DNA of 23,830 nt from Chloroflexota bacterium (GCA_024232355.1 JAAEPW010001114.1:1-23830); one strand, 5' to 3'. Shown: positions 7,377 through 15,130, counted from the first letter of the stretch. The notes: generated by a model from the sequence alone, not told the origin. Numbers and translations are program-made.

Positions 7377-9446
7377 TCATTTCCTTCTTTTGGAATGTTT
7401 CGGTCGTTTTGTCACCTGCGCGGCGGGAGTCGATTTTTCCAGAATTTGCGCGACGATCACCCCGATAGCAATGATGACGGCTACCACAACCAACACTGTC
7501 CATCTCTGTTCTGCGGAAACGCCAAACTGTTTTGCCGTTTCCCAGGCCATCAGCAGCGTCAGGCCGATGAATAACGCGGCCGTGCTGGCCTTGATCTTGG
7601 CGACGTGACGGGCGACGAATAGCCCCAACTGCTCCGACGTGGTGCCGAAATAGCTAAACAGGAACACGACGACCAAGGGAAGGATGAACATCAAGCAATA
7701 GAGCACCAGGTAGAGAAAAGCCTGGTTGGCAAGATCGGGGTTGCTCGTCATGTACATGAGTGTGGGATAGTACACTTGTCCTGTGCAGGCCAACTCGATC
7801 AGCGAGATCACAAAGCCGAGTACAAAGGACATTGCCACAAAGGCCTGCACTTGCACGTTCTCACGGATTACCTTGTTGACCATCCGGCGCAAGTTTGCAG
7901 GCAGCTTGAGCGTCATGTCGCTGGCCTGGCCCCGGCGCGCCCTGAAAAAGTCGCGAAAGGTAAGAATAGCCAGAACCCCACAGATCAGCGTGGTGAGCAA
8001 GTAAACCCAGCGTCCCAACAGGGGAAAGATTTCGAGTGTTTGGATCACTTTGAACATGCCGATCCCAACCAGCAGATAAGTGAGAAACACGCCCAAGGCA
8101 AACGCCGCCCCTACGAACAGGATGTCGCGTCCCTGGCGGCCGGTCAGGGTCATATAAGAGATGAGGAAAACCAGGGTGGCAAACGCGCACGGGTTCAGTC
8201 CATCGATCAGGCCCGCCCCCAGAATGGTGAATGCACCCCAGCTCTTAAATCGCTCAATTATTGTTATTGTAGGATCTGTTGGATCAAAATCGCTCCAGGT
8301 GGGCTCGGCTCCGTTGGGAACATACTTGTCTATCACAGCCACCATGTTGCGGAGATTGGCTTCTGTATCGACGAGCACGTCTTGGCCGATAAACAGCATC
8401 GGCGCGACGAGATGTTTATCTTCCGGCACACCATATTCATTGGATAACCACTCGTTGAGTAGCGTGTTCTCTTCATCCTCGATGGAAAAGCGCTCGATCT
8501 GCACCTGGGGATACCGTTCTTTGATCACGTTGAGATCATAGTTGGTGCTGGCACATTCGGCGCAACCGGCCTTTTCGAAATAGGCGATGTAAATGGGTTG
8601 TGCTTCTGGCACAGGTGTTGGGAGCGCGTCTTCTCCTATCTCGTCCAACGACGGAAGCTGGGAACCCCCTTCGGCCAGATATTTTTCCACCAAGCCCGGC
8701 AGCTCGCGCTCGATCTCGTCGAGACCCACCAGCATCTGTCGATCTATGAGAACCTGCGGCGTGCCGGGGGGAGGATCGAGTACTCGTAACGCATCATTCA
8801 GTTCACCCAGAGTCTCGACGTTCTCGGGGATGCTTGTGTCCAGGGTATAGACTTCGACCCCGTCGCCGTACGTTTCGCCCAGTGAGACGACAATGTCGTT
8901 CAATGAATCAAAGTTGGATTGAGTCGGTTCAAAGACAATCAAAATCTGGACGGCCGGCGTCGGAGTGGGCAGTATCACCTCGGGCAAATTCTCCAACGAG
9001 GTATAGTCCACGCCACCCTGGGCCAGGTACGCGTCAATGAGGGATTCAAGCTGCTCGGGAATTTCACTGCCCCCAATTAGCACCTTGTCGCCAATGACGA
9101 GCGCGGGAACCGATCCTTGTCTCTCTTCTGGCACCCCCAGCTTTGTCTCAAGCCCCAGAAATGTGAGGTACTTGTCCGTGTCGTTCCAGACCTCGATGTA
9201 TTCGTACTCGACCTGATCGCCATACTTTTCATAGACCTGGGGCAGAAAATCATCCATCACATCGTGGCAGTGCGGACAGGTCTCGCCGTAGAACAGGTAA
9301 AAGCGAACGACAGGCTCTTCCTGCGCGTTCGCTTCCTGCGCGTTCGCTTCCTGCGCGTTGACCCTTGACCCGCTACCCAGCGTCAAGGATAGCGAAAGCA
9401 GTGTCAAAATGAACAACCATACAAACGTATTCGAGTTTTTCCTCAT
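7377..9446 (-). CDS. Membrane thiol-redox protein: three thioredoxin-like domains plus CcdA/DsbD-type domain
   Basis: This 689-residue protein begins with a signal peptide followed by a 5-residue unit repeated three times (NAQEA). Domain 1 is thioredoxin/glutaredoxin-like with CPHC (57-60). Domain 2 (about 165-265) has the same architecture and VLIDRQMLVG but no CxxC. Domain 3 has CAEC (295-298). The C-terminal part (about 400-670) has about six to seven membrane helices with the CcdA/DsbD cysteines, one in LNPCAF (Cys420) and one in ELACTGQ (Cys554). CcdA/DsbD proteins carry electrons from cytoplasmic thioredoxin to outer thiols, so this fusion probably passes reductant to its own extracytoplasmic domains. 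The start has AGAGGT 8 bases upstream. The stop TGA overlaps an ATG of the NfnA-like frame, and the lower-strand order suggests one transcript through to the radical SAM genes. Confidence 0.85.
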   Translation of the reverse strand: MRKNSNTFVWLFILTLLSLSLTLGSGSRVNAQEANAQEANAQEEPVVRFYLFYGETCPHCHDVMDDFLPQVYEKYGDQVEYEYIEVWNDTDKYLTFLGLETKLGVPEERQGSVPALVIGDKVLIGGSEIPEQLESLIDAYLAQGGVDYTSLENLPEVILPTPTPAVQILIVFEPTQSNFDSLNDIVVSLGETYGDGVEVYTLDTSIPENVETLGELNDALRVLDPPPGTPQVLIDRQMLVGLDEIERELPGLVEKYLAEGGSQLPSLDEIGEDALPTPVPEAQPIYIAYFEKAGCAECASTNYDLNVIKERYPQVQIERFSIEDEENTLLNEWLSNEYGVPEDKHLVAPMLFIGQDVLVDTEANLRNMVAVIDKYVPNGAEPTWSDFDPTDPTITIIERFKSWGAFTILGAGLIDGLNPCAFATLVFLISYMTLTGRQGRDILFVGAAFALGVFLTYLLVGIGMFKVIQTLEIFPLLGRWVYLLTTLICGVLAILTFRDFFRARRGQASDMTLKLPANLRRMVNKVIRENVQVQAFVAMSFVLGFVISLIELACTGQVYYPTLMYMTSNPDLANQAFLYLVLYCLMFILPLVVVFLFSYFGTTSEQLGLFVARHVAKIKASTAALFIGLTLLMAWETAKQFGVSAEQRWTVLVVVAVIIAIGVIVAQILEKSTPAAQVTKRPKHSKRRK
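9315..9359 (-). repeat. 15 bp unit repeated three times in coding sequence (NAQEA repeat)
   Basis: Three head-to-tail 15 bp units at 9345-9359, 9330-9344 and 9315-9329 encode NAQEA, NAQEA, NAQEE just after the signal peptide of the thioredoxin/CcdA protein. Two units are identical and the third differs by two bases. The in-frame unit length means copy number can change by slippage without breaking the gene. Confidence 0.85.
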
Positions 9447-9514
9447 TGTAAATTACCTCTTGATCTGATTTTATTGTAGTCAATTCTGGACTTGGTGCTC
9501 CCGGTCATAATTGG

Positions 9515-10030
9515 CTACAGATGCTTTCTCATATGCACGACTTGGAACTCTTTGCCGTCGATCTCGCCTACAGTCTCATTGAAAACCTCAAAGCCGATTC
9601 TTTCATAGACATTGATCGCACGTTTGTTAAAGGTCGCCACTCCCAACCGGACGTATTCACCCGTATAGTTGTGTTTTGCGACCGCAAATTCAATGCACGC
9701 CGATACAAACCCGGTTCCCAAACCAAGCCCTGTGAATTCAGGTTTGAGCCCAAACCCGATCCACATTTCCGCGCGATTCAGTTTCTCATCATCGAAATCG
9801 TCGTACTCGATGTAATCGTCATTTTCGTCAAAGAACTCTGTCGTAAGCTCGCCAAGCAAATCTCCCTTTTCGTTGAGAACGGCAAACAATCCCTTTCCCC
9901 AGCTTTCCGAGCCCAGCATATGATCGGCTTCATTGGCATAATCATAGATCGAATACTCGCCGTCGTACTTCCAATGAGTGACGATCTCGTTCGCATATTC
10001 TTGGTTCATTGGGATAAAATTATATTTCAT
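9515..10030 (-). CDS. GNAT family N-acetyltransferase
   Basis: This 171-residue protein shows the GNAT core: an acetyl-CoA-binding segment in the region GLGLGTGF (R/Q-x-x-G-x-G/A type) after a beta strand (AEMWIGFGLKPEF), and the C-terminal motif VRLGVATFNKRAINVYERIGFE, typical of this superfamily. The substrate cannot be read from the sequence. The ATG at 10030 comes one base after the stop of the selenoprotein gene, with GAGG inside that gene's end, so it is translationally coupled. A longer frame upstream overlaps the selenoprotein gene and is not supported. The N-terminal half is unusually acidic (FFDENDDYIEYDDFDDEK). Confidence 0.85.
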   Translation of the reverse strand: MKYNFIPMNQEYANEIVTHWKYDGEYSIYDYANEADHMLGSESWGKGLFAVLNEKGDLLGELTTEFFDENDDYIEYDDFDDEKLNRAEMWIGFGLKPEFTGLGLGTGFVSACIEFAVAKHNYTGEYVRLGVATFNKRAINVYERIGFEVFNETVGEIDGKEFQVVHMRKHL

Positions 10031-10031
10031 A

Positions 10032-10919
10032 CTATTTCTTACCTCGTCGCAAACCGCGCAGGAATTTCCCAATGTAGCGCCCCATGTCGACAGTGATCGG
10101 GGGCGGTGCCTCTGGATGCGAATCGTGCAATGCTTGTTCGAGTGGGTCGGGCCACTTTTCTGGAGAATGAACGATCGTCCCCGGCGACTCGGCCTGCTCC
10201 AACACCTCCAACGCTTGCTGGATGACGTGCATTTGCTGTTCTTTGTTATTGGGTTGCCCTAGGATGTGACCAAACGGGAACTCGATTCCCAATGTCCTTG
10301 GAACGCCGATCTTTTCGGCCCAAAAGGGCATATTGGTCACCATGACGGTCGACATTCCGGCTGCTTCGAACGTACGTGCCAGCACGGGCACGTTGGCCGC
10401 GCACTCGGGTCACGCGGTGGTGAGAAGGACACAGTCCACCTCTTCGGCAAGGAGCTTTTCGGCCACCTGTGGGCCATAGACGTCTCGCCAGCCCGTCAAG
10501 TCTGCCGGAAAGCCTTGGTAGCCCATAAAAGAGTACGCGTGACGCGCGAGTCCGCCGATCTGGCTTTGCTCAACAAGCTCTTGAAACCGTTGGATCGGGA
10601 GCAGGATGTTCATGTCTTTGAGCACATCGCGTTTGTTGATGTGAAGGTGACCGACGTCCACCTCTACCGGTTCCATATCTGTGGGGAGGGTGCGAAAGCT
10701 CGGGTCACCCCAGGCAGGCTCTCGCCGCTCCCGCTCCAGATCAAATGAAGGCTCCTGCCCTTTGTGATACAGGCCGCCCGAAGTCACCAGTCCAAATCGG
10801 CATTGGTTCAAGGGCTGGGAGAGTAGGGTCCAGGGAATGGGCAACTCGGCCTGGACCCGAGTCAGCTTGTAGTATCGGGTGATCAATCGAGACACGTATT
10901 TGAAACTATCTACTGGCAT
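10032..10919 (-). CDS. Selenoprotein of the PrdB/GrdB (D-proline/glycine reductase selenoprotein B) family, UGA read as selenocysteine
   Basis: Two adjacent same-frame segments, 10413-10919 and 10032-10409, are joined by a single in-frame TGA at 10412-10410. Read as selenocysteine (Sec170) it gives LLTTA-U-PEC, a U-x-x-C redox motif at the place where PrdB/GrdB-family proteins carry Sec. The flanks match the family on both sides: CRFGLVTSGGLYHKGQEPSF, DVGHLHINKRD with the NILLPIQRFQELV block, HAYSFMGYQG before the UGA, and TNMPFWAEKIGVPRTLGIEFPFGH after it. A hairpin with SECIS features follows the UGA at the expected distance. The total is 295 residues, nearer PrdB than the longer GrdB. No PrdA/GrdE or GrdA partner is present, so the substrate is unknown. 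The start is the ATG with GAGG 5 bases upstream; a TTG immediately before it is less likely. Confidence 0.85.
10374..10393 (-). promoter_or_regulatory. SECIS-like hairpin downstream of the UGA codon
   Basis: On the transcript a perfect 7 bp stem, ACGUGCC (10393-10387) with GGCACGU (10380-10374), encloses the 6-base loop CGUGCU. The stem begins 16 bases after the UGA and the loop GU lies about 25 bases after it. A small stem-loop with a GU in its loop at this distance is what bacterial SelB recognises in formate dehydrogenase mRNAs. It was found by eye; folding and covariation are untested. Confidence 0.75.
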
Positions 10920-10931
10920 CAAGACCTCAAT

Positions 10932-11056
10932 CTTTGCTTGTCCGAAATCGCCGGGCGCTGAACCGCCCGGCTCAAAGCTAAACCCTGCTCCGCAGGCTCA
11001 TCCGCAGCCTCGCAGGAGGGTTTTGCTTTGAGCACGATGGTTTAGCATCGTGCGGT
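10932..11056. repeat. Structured intergenic element with three nested or serial palindromes
   Basis: Between the LipT-like gene and the selenoprotein gene lie GCCGGGCG-6-CGCCCGGC (10950-10971), a 16 bp stem with one mismatch (CTCAAAGCTAAACCCT 10971-10986 with 11017-11032) whose loop holds a further AGGCT/AGCCT stem, and GCACGATG-6-CATCGTGC (11032-11053). The three stems abut and share a base at each junction, so the whole could fold as a compact multi-branch RNA. No T-run follows on the minus strand. It resembles an intergenic repeat module rather than a gene. Confidence 0.6.
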
Positions 11057-11093
11057 GAGCTGGATCCAAGAACATTCTCAAATTAAAAACAAC

Positions 11094-12158
11094 TCAACGC
11101 CTCTTGCGCCGACCATACGCCTTGAACGCCACCCACGTTTCGCGGACGACGTCGCTCAACGATGCCGCATCATCACTCCAACGCTCGTCGAGATAGCGCC
11201 GTTTGTTCAGCGCGTGGCGCAGCGGGCCGCCCATAAAGGCCGACCACTCTTGCTCGTACCCATCTAATGCCGCGAGATCGTCATCTTTGATCACCTGGGC
11301 AGCCGCCTGACCAGCCAGCGTACCACTGACAACAGCCGCAAATATCCCCGCGCCCGTGACCGGGTGCGTGTGACCGGCGGCATCGCCTACCAGCAGAACG
11401 TTCCTTTCGCGCAGGCGAGCGACCGATCCACCCGAAGGCACCGGCCCGGCAGTGCGGCCCACGATCATGCCCGGCGTGATCTCTAATTGTGCCAACAAGT
11501 GCTCCAACGCCTGGCGCGGATCGCCTCCCATCTTCCGGTTGACGCCCACGCCCACGTTGGCCGTCTCGCCCTTGGGAAAGAGCCAGCCGTAGCCGCCCCG
11601 GTACACGGGGTCGAAATAGACCTCGGTAAAGTCCTGCGGCGCTGGGAGCACGGCCTCGACCTGCAAGCCGTCGATGAACTCGGCGTTTGTGGGTCCGATC
11701 CACTTGCCCACGGTCGAGCGGGGGCCGTCGGCACCGATAACAACGCGGCATTCGATCTCAACATCCTTGTTCCGCTGCCGGACGATGACGCTGCGATCCG
11801 TCCGTTCCACCGCCCGTGTGCCGGTCCACACCTCGGCCCCGGTCCGGCTGGCAACAACGGCCAGTGACCTGTCGAACGCGGCCCGGTCGAGGACGTACCC
11901 GGCGGCGGGGGTTTCCACGGTCTCGCCGTCGGGCAGATGAGTGTGCAGCTTGCGGATGCGTTGGGCGATGCAGCGCTCCGGCATGGTCACGTAACTCACA
12001 ATTTGCGCCGGGACGTACTCGGCGCACTGCACCGGCAGCCCGACGATGGGCCGCTGCTCGACCAGCAGCACGCGCGTTCCTCCGTCAGCCGCGACGCGGG
12101 CCGCAGTGCTGCCCGCCGGTCCCGCACCGACGACGAGCACGTCAAACCGTTCAGTCAT
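11094..12158 (-). CDS. FAD-dependent oxidoreductase of the geranylgeranyl reductase family, LipT-like
   Basis: This 354-residue flavoprotein has an N-terminal FAD-binding motif (VLVVGAGPAGSTAARVAADG) and the second family motif VLLVGDAAGHTHPVTGAGI, with GYVLDRAAFD and GADGPRSTVGKW between, as in geranylgeranyl reductase-like enzymes. LipT, a protein of this family, is encoded beside sLpl and LipS1/LipS2 in lipoate assembly loci, and its stop-start overlap with the lipoate ligase here (ATGACTGA, 8 bases) points to that role. A role in lipid reduction cannot be excluded from sequence. The ATG at 12158 is preferred over the one at 12167 because GGAGG lies 9 bases before it. The C-terminus is basic (KAYGRRKRR). 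Confidence 0.8.
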   Translation of the reverse strand: MTERFDVLVVGAGPAGSTAARVAADGGTRVLLVEQRPIVGLPVQCAEYVPAQIVSYVTMPERCIAQRIRKLHTHLPDGETVETPAAGYVLDRAAFDRSLAVVASRTGAEVWTGTRAVERTDRSVIVRQRNKDVEIECRVVIGADGPRSTVGKWIGPTNAEFIDGLQVEAVLPAPQDFTEVYFDPVYRGGYGWLFPKGETANVGVGVNRKMGGDPRQALEHLLAQLEITPGMIVGRTAGPVPSGGSVARLRERNVLLVGDAAGHTHPVTGAGIFAAVVSGTLAGQAAAQVIKDDDLAALDGYEQEWSAFMGGPLRHALNKRRYLDERWSDDAASLSDVVRETWVAFKAYGRRKRR

Positions 12159-13743
12159 CCTGTACATCCTCCGCTTGCGGGGCCGTAGGCGCTACCCGTG
12201 CCACGACTCGTTCCAATAAATCGAGCTTGAGATAGGTCTGGTTCTCAAACTGCCCGGCGTAGGCGTCCTGCTCCTTGCCCAGATCGTAGCAGGTGGAGCT
12301 GTCCACGTCCACCAGGATGCCGGGCAGGCCGATGCGTTCGAAATCGTCGCGGTGCTTGGCATAAAAAGGCTCGCAGCAACTGCCCACGAACGCCTCCACG
12401 CCGTTTTGTTTCAACTGTTCCAACGTCTCTTCCAGGTTCTCGTAATTCTGGATCGAGACGGGAGTCAGGCCATACTTTTCGGCGAGGTGATAGCCGTCGC
12501 CGATGCAGCACTCGCCGCATAGCGAACAACCATCCTGGAAACGATATTCACAGCTGGGGAGCTTGGCGCAATAGGGCAAGAGCAACGCCGTACACTTGGT
12601 AATTTCGGGCAGCGATTTGACCACCGAGAAAATATAGTTCACCTCGTCGGGATGGATGTCGTATTCAAGATAGTCGGTCTTTTCCAGGGCCTCGCGCAGC
12701 GTGCGCACCATGTCGGCAGCGGTGACGCCCGGAATCTCGACCTGCTCTGTGGCAAAGAAATCCTCCACGACGCCGCGCACCGTCTCTACGTCGGCCCGCA
12801 CGCCCTTGAGCCGCGCCTCCAGGTCGAGGATGGCCCGCCGGGGGTAGGCGAAAAAGTCGCCCGTGATGAACGCCTCCCGGATGCGCTTGGCCTGCGCGTT
12901 GACCACCAACGCGGCCCGGATCAGCCCGCCGGGGCTTTTGTAGAGGGCGCGCAGTTCGTCTCGCCGGGTCAGCGAGCGGCGCACGCCGTATACCCATTCA
13001 TCGGATTGAAAGTGGGGCAGCTTTTGGGCCAGCAATTCCCGTTCAAAGGGCACCAATGGTCCCGGCTCAAAGCGGACACCCAGCACCTCGGCGAACCCCT
13101 CCGCCAGCGCGGCCTTGATCTGTGCCAGCGGCGGCACCGCGTCCAGTTTCCAGGCCAGGCAGGTGACCCGCTCCCGAACCGAATCGATCTCTTTGTCCTT
13201 TAACTTTTCCGTGGGGATGCGCAGGGCGCGCAGCATCACGTCCACGTCAAAATCGACCAGCAGCGTACCCTGAAAGAGAAACGCGCCGTCGAGACTGGTG
13301 CCGCCAGTGCCAGAGATTTTGCGTCCGTCCACCTCAATATCGTTCTTGGGACGAAAGGCCGCACGCACGCCCAACTTTTCCAGGCCGCGGATGGCCCCCT
13401 GGCACAACATCTCGTACAGCTTTTCGACGCCAGGAGGAAACCGGGGATCGTCCTGTGAGGCATAGACCTCCCAGCCCAACTCGCGCTCGCCCCAGTAGAG
13501 CCCGCCGCCGCCCGTCAGCCGCCGGTTGATGTCGATGCCGTGCTCCTCGCAATAAGAGATGCGAATCTCTTGCTCCACCGACTGGTGGTAGCCGACGAGA
13601 GTGCAGGCGGGAGAAAATTGCAAAAAGCGCAGCGTGTTTGGCACTTGGTTTTGGCTGCGCGCCGTCAATACGACCTCGTCCAAGGCCATATTCTCAGCTG
13701 CTGGTAGCGGCTCGGTATCCAATAATCGCCAGGTTTCTGTCAT
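12151..13743 (-). CDS. lplA: Lipoate-protein ligase fused to a DUF116 Cys-rich domain
   Basis: This 530-residue fusion has three parts. Residues 1-250 are a lipoate/octanoate-protein ligase with RRLTGGGG (74-81), PKNDIEVDGRKISGTGG and the conserved lysine Lys142. Residues 255-335 resemble the ligase C-terminal accessory domain (GGLIRAALVVNAQAKRIREA, ITGDFFAYP). Residues 355-490 match DUF116, with ten cysteines, mostly in CTALLLPYCAKLPSC, GCSLCGECC and GSCCEPF, plus VDVDSSTCYD; these could bind an iron-sulfur cluster or metal. Lipoate ligases attach lipoate or octanoate to lysine of carrier proteins. The fusion and the overlap with a LipT-like gene suggest the ligase works in the LipS-type pathway. 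The start is the ATG; a TTG before it is less likely. The upstream binding site is weak (AAAGG, 11-base spacing). Confidence 0.88.
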   Translation of the reverse strand: MTETWRLLDTEPLPAAENMALDEVVLTARSQNQVPNTLRFLQFSPACTLVGYHQSVEQEIRISYCEEHGIDINRRLTGGGGLYWGERELGWEVYASQDDPRFPPGVEKLYEMLCQGAIRGLEKLGVRAAFRPKNDIEVDGRKISGTGGTSLDGAFLFQGTLLVDFDVDVMLRALRIPTEKLKDKEIDSVRERVTCLAWKLDAVPPLAQIKAALAEGFAEVLGVRFEPGPLVPFERELLAQKLPHFQSDEWVYGVRRSLTRRDELRALYKSPGGLIRAALVVNAQAKRIREAFITGDFFAYPRRAILDLEARLKGVRADVETVRGVVEDFFATEQVEIPGVTAADMVRTLREALEKTDYLEYDIHPDEVNYIFSVVKSLPEITKCTALLLPYCAKLPSCEYRFQDGCSLCGECCIGDGYHLAEKYGLTPVSIQNYENLEETLEQLKQNGVEAFVGSCCEPFYAKHRDDFERIGLPGILVDVDSSTCYDLGKEQDAYAGQFENQTYLKLDLLERVVARVAPTAPQAEDVQDD

Positions 13744-13824
13744 CAATCAATATGCCTTTAAGAAATAGAGTGTTTCATCCGGAACTGGAATCATCGTTCC
13801 ATAGCTAAATGTTGCCTTGCCAAT

Positions 13825-14652
13825 TTATGGTGTTCTGCTGACAAATTGGTCATTTTCCCAAACGTACATTGCGGCTTCTCGCGCCTCACAACGGGTCGTT
13901 GCTTCAGCGGCATGTACCAAAATATGGCCGTTGTCAGTGATTTCCCACTTGTCCCATTCCGGGTACGCACACCAATCGCTTAATCTGACCTCAAATACTG
14001 TTTCAAGCACATTGTCTTTCCACTGCCAGACAGTCAACAGCTTTGCAGTATGGTCTGCTCCACCAGAATTTCCTGCCACCAACACAAACTTTTGATCGTT
14101 GGCACTCGAAACATCCAGAGTGCGTACTAATGGCTCTACGGAGCCTGGCATACCAAACCGAGCATAATCATTGTAAGGACTGGGCCATACCAAAGTACCT
14201 TGCCAAGTCTCGGTCTCGCTATCCCAGATGTAAACAGTGCTTACACCACCCCAACCACCGCAACGAAGCATTTGTGTGTGCAGAATCAGTTCATCTACAC
14301 CATCAGCGCTCAAATCTACAGGTTGAACTGTAGGATCATATATGAGACAATTAGGAGGCGGATTTGATCGAATCAATCTGGCAAGTTGCCCAAGCTCTTC
14401 TAGTCTTTGTGTCTGGCTGGAAATCGGCAACTTGGAATCAGTACAATTGTTCAAAAATGCTTCTCCAGCTTTGACCACTTGAGGAAAAAGCACCATCCCC
14501 TCGAAACCTGTGTAAGTAGTCATGTCTGGCCACTCGACTATGTCTCGGAATGACTGTTGACATTGTTCCGGCAGCATTGAGACTTGGTTCCGACTACAAC
14601 CAGCAACCGACAATAAAAGTATCAAGAGGCTAAATGTCAATGTCTTTGCCAT
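13825..14652 (-). CDS. Lipoprotein of unknown function
   Basis: This 275-residue protein starts with a lipoprotein signal peptide and lipobox VAGC (Cys19). The mature part holds a calcium-like motif DLSADGVDELIL (about residues 113-124), as in FG-GAP or VCBS repeats, and a possible beta-propeller pattern (VYIWDSETETWQG, VWQWKDNVLETVFEVRL). No catalytic motif is visible and I do not recognise a family. It begins 16 bases after the stop of the hydrogenase maturation protease gene, with no clear ribosome binding site. Base composition is more AT-rich than in the neighbouring genes. Confidence 0.75.
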   Translation of the reverse strand: MAKTLTFSLLILLLSVAGCSRNQVSMLPEQCQQSFRDIVEWPDMTTYTGFEGMVLFPQVVKAGEAFLNNCTDSKLPISSQTQRLEELGQLARLIRSNPPPNCLIYDPTVQPVDLSADGVDELILHTQMLRCGGWGGVSTVYIWDSETETWQGTLVWPSPYNDYARFGMPGSVEPLVRTLDVSSANDQKFVLVAGNSGGADHTAKLLTVWQWKDNVLETVFEVRLSDWCAYPEWDKWEITDNGHILVHAAEATTRCEAREAAMYVWENDQFVSRTP

Positions 14653-14668
14653 TGTTCATTATTTGCAC

Positions 14669-15130
14669 TTAATTCGTCAACTCTTTCAACACCGCCTCCG
14701 CCGCGCGCGGAATCGTCGCCTCTACCGTGGGCGTGCATTCTTCGCCAAAGGTCAAGACTTCTTCCACTTCGATGGCAATGATGATAAAATCCTCATCCGT
14801 GGGCAGCGTCAACCCCATGCCGCGCCCCAAGGCCAACGCGCCGGGCAGAGAAACGTCGTGCGTCGAGCCCGAGTGCATCGACACCTTCAAGTCGTTGGGG
14901 TGTATGCGATACATGTCGCCCGGCTTGCCATCACGGGTCTGGATGGCGTCCACCATGATGACCCGCTCGTAGCCGCCGATGACGTCCAGCAGCCGCAGCC
15001 CGCCCACGCTCGCCTCGACAAAGTCCACGTCGTTCCGTTGATAGCGTTTCGCCGCTTCTTGTGCCACGTAAATGCCGATCCCGTCGTCGCACAGGATCGT
15101 GTTGCCCATTCCCAACACCAGTGTTTTCAA
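14669..15130 (-). CDS. [NiFe] hydrogenase maturation endopeptidase (HycI/HoxW family)
   Basis: This 153-residue protein belongs to the peptidase M52 family, which removes the C-terminal tail of the large hydrogenase subunit after nickel insertion. The expected nickel-sensing residues are present at near-HycI positions: Asp16 in CDDGIG, Asp61 in MVDAI, His91 in STHDVSLPG. The N-terminus LVLGMGNTILCDDGIG is typical. The start is TTG at 15130-15128: GAGAGG lies 8 bases upstream, the protein then begins at the family N-terminus, and an upstream in-frame ATG would add 11 unconserved residues. Its substrate is probably MvhA, about 6 kb away, whose C-terminus carries the matching cleavage motif. Context, not sequence, links the two. 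Confidence 0.88.
   Translation of the reverse strand: MKTLVLGMGNTILCDDGIGIYVAQEAAKRYQRNDVDFVEASVGGLRLLDVIGGYERVIMVDAIQTRDGKPGDMYRIHPNDLKVSMHSGSTHDVSLPGALALGRGMGLTLPTDEDFIIIAIEVEEVLTFGEECTPTVEATIPRAAEAVLKELTN

Noticed and set aside
9315..9359. Possible CRISPR or minisatellite from the three 15 bp repeats
   Set aside because: The units abut without spacers, are in frame and encode a short peptide repeat after a signal peptide.
10032..10391. A separate small gene starting at the ATG-like codon after the UGA
   Set aside because: The first codon is not a credible start, the sequence continues the PrdB/GrdB-family protein in the same frame, and the UGA context fits selenocysteine insertion better than a split or dead gene.
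12151..13743. Ordinary two-gene reading of the ligase and DUF116 parts
   Set aside because: The frame is continuous through both domains with no internal stop and no ribosome binding site between them, so a fusion is the simpler reading.
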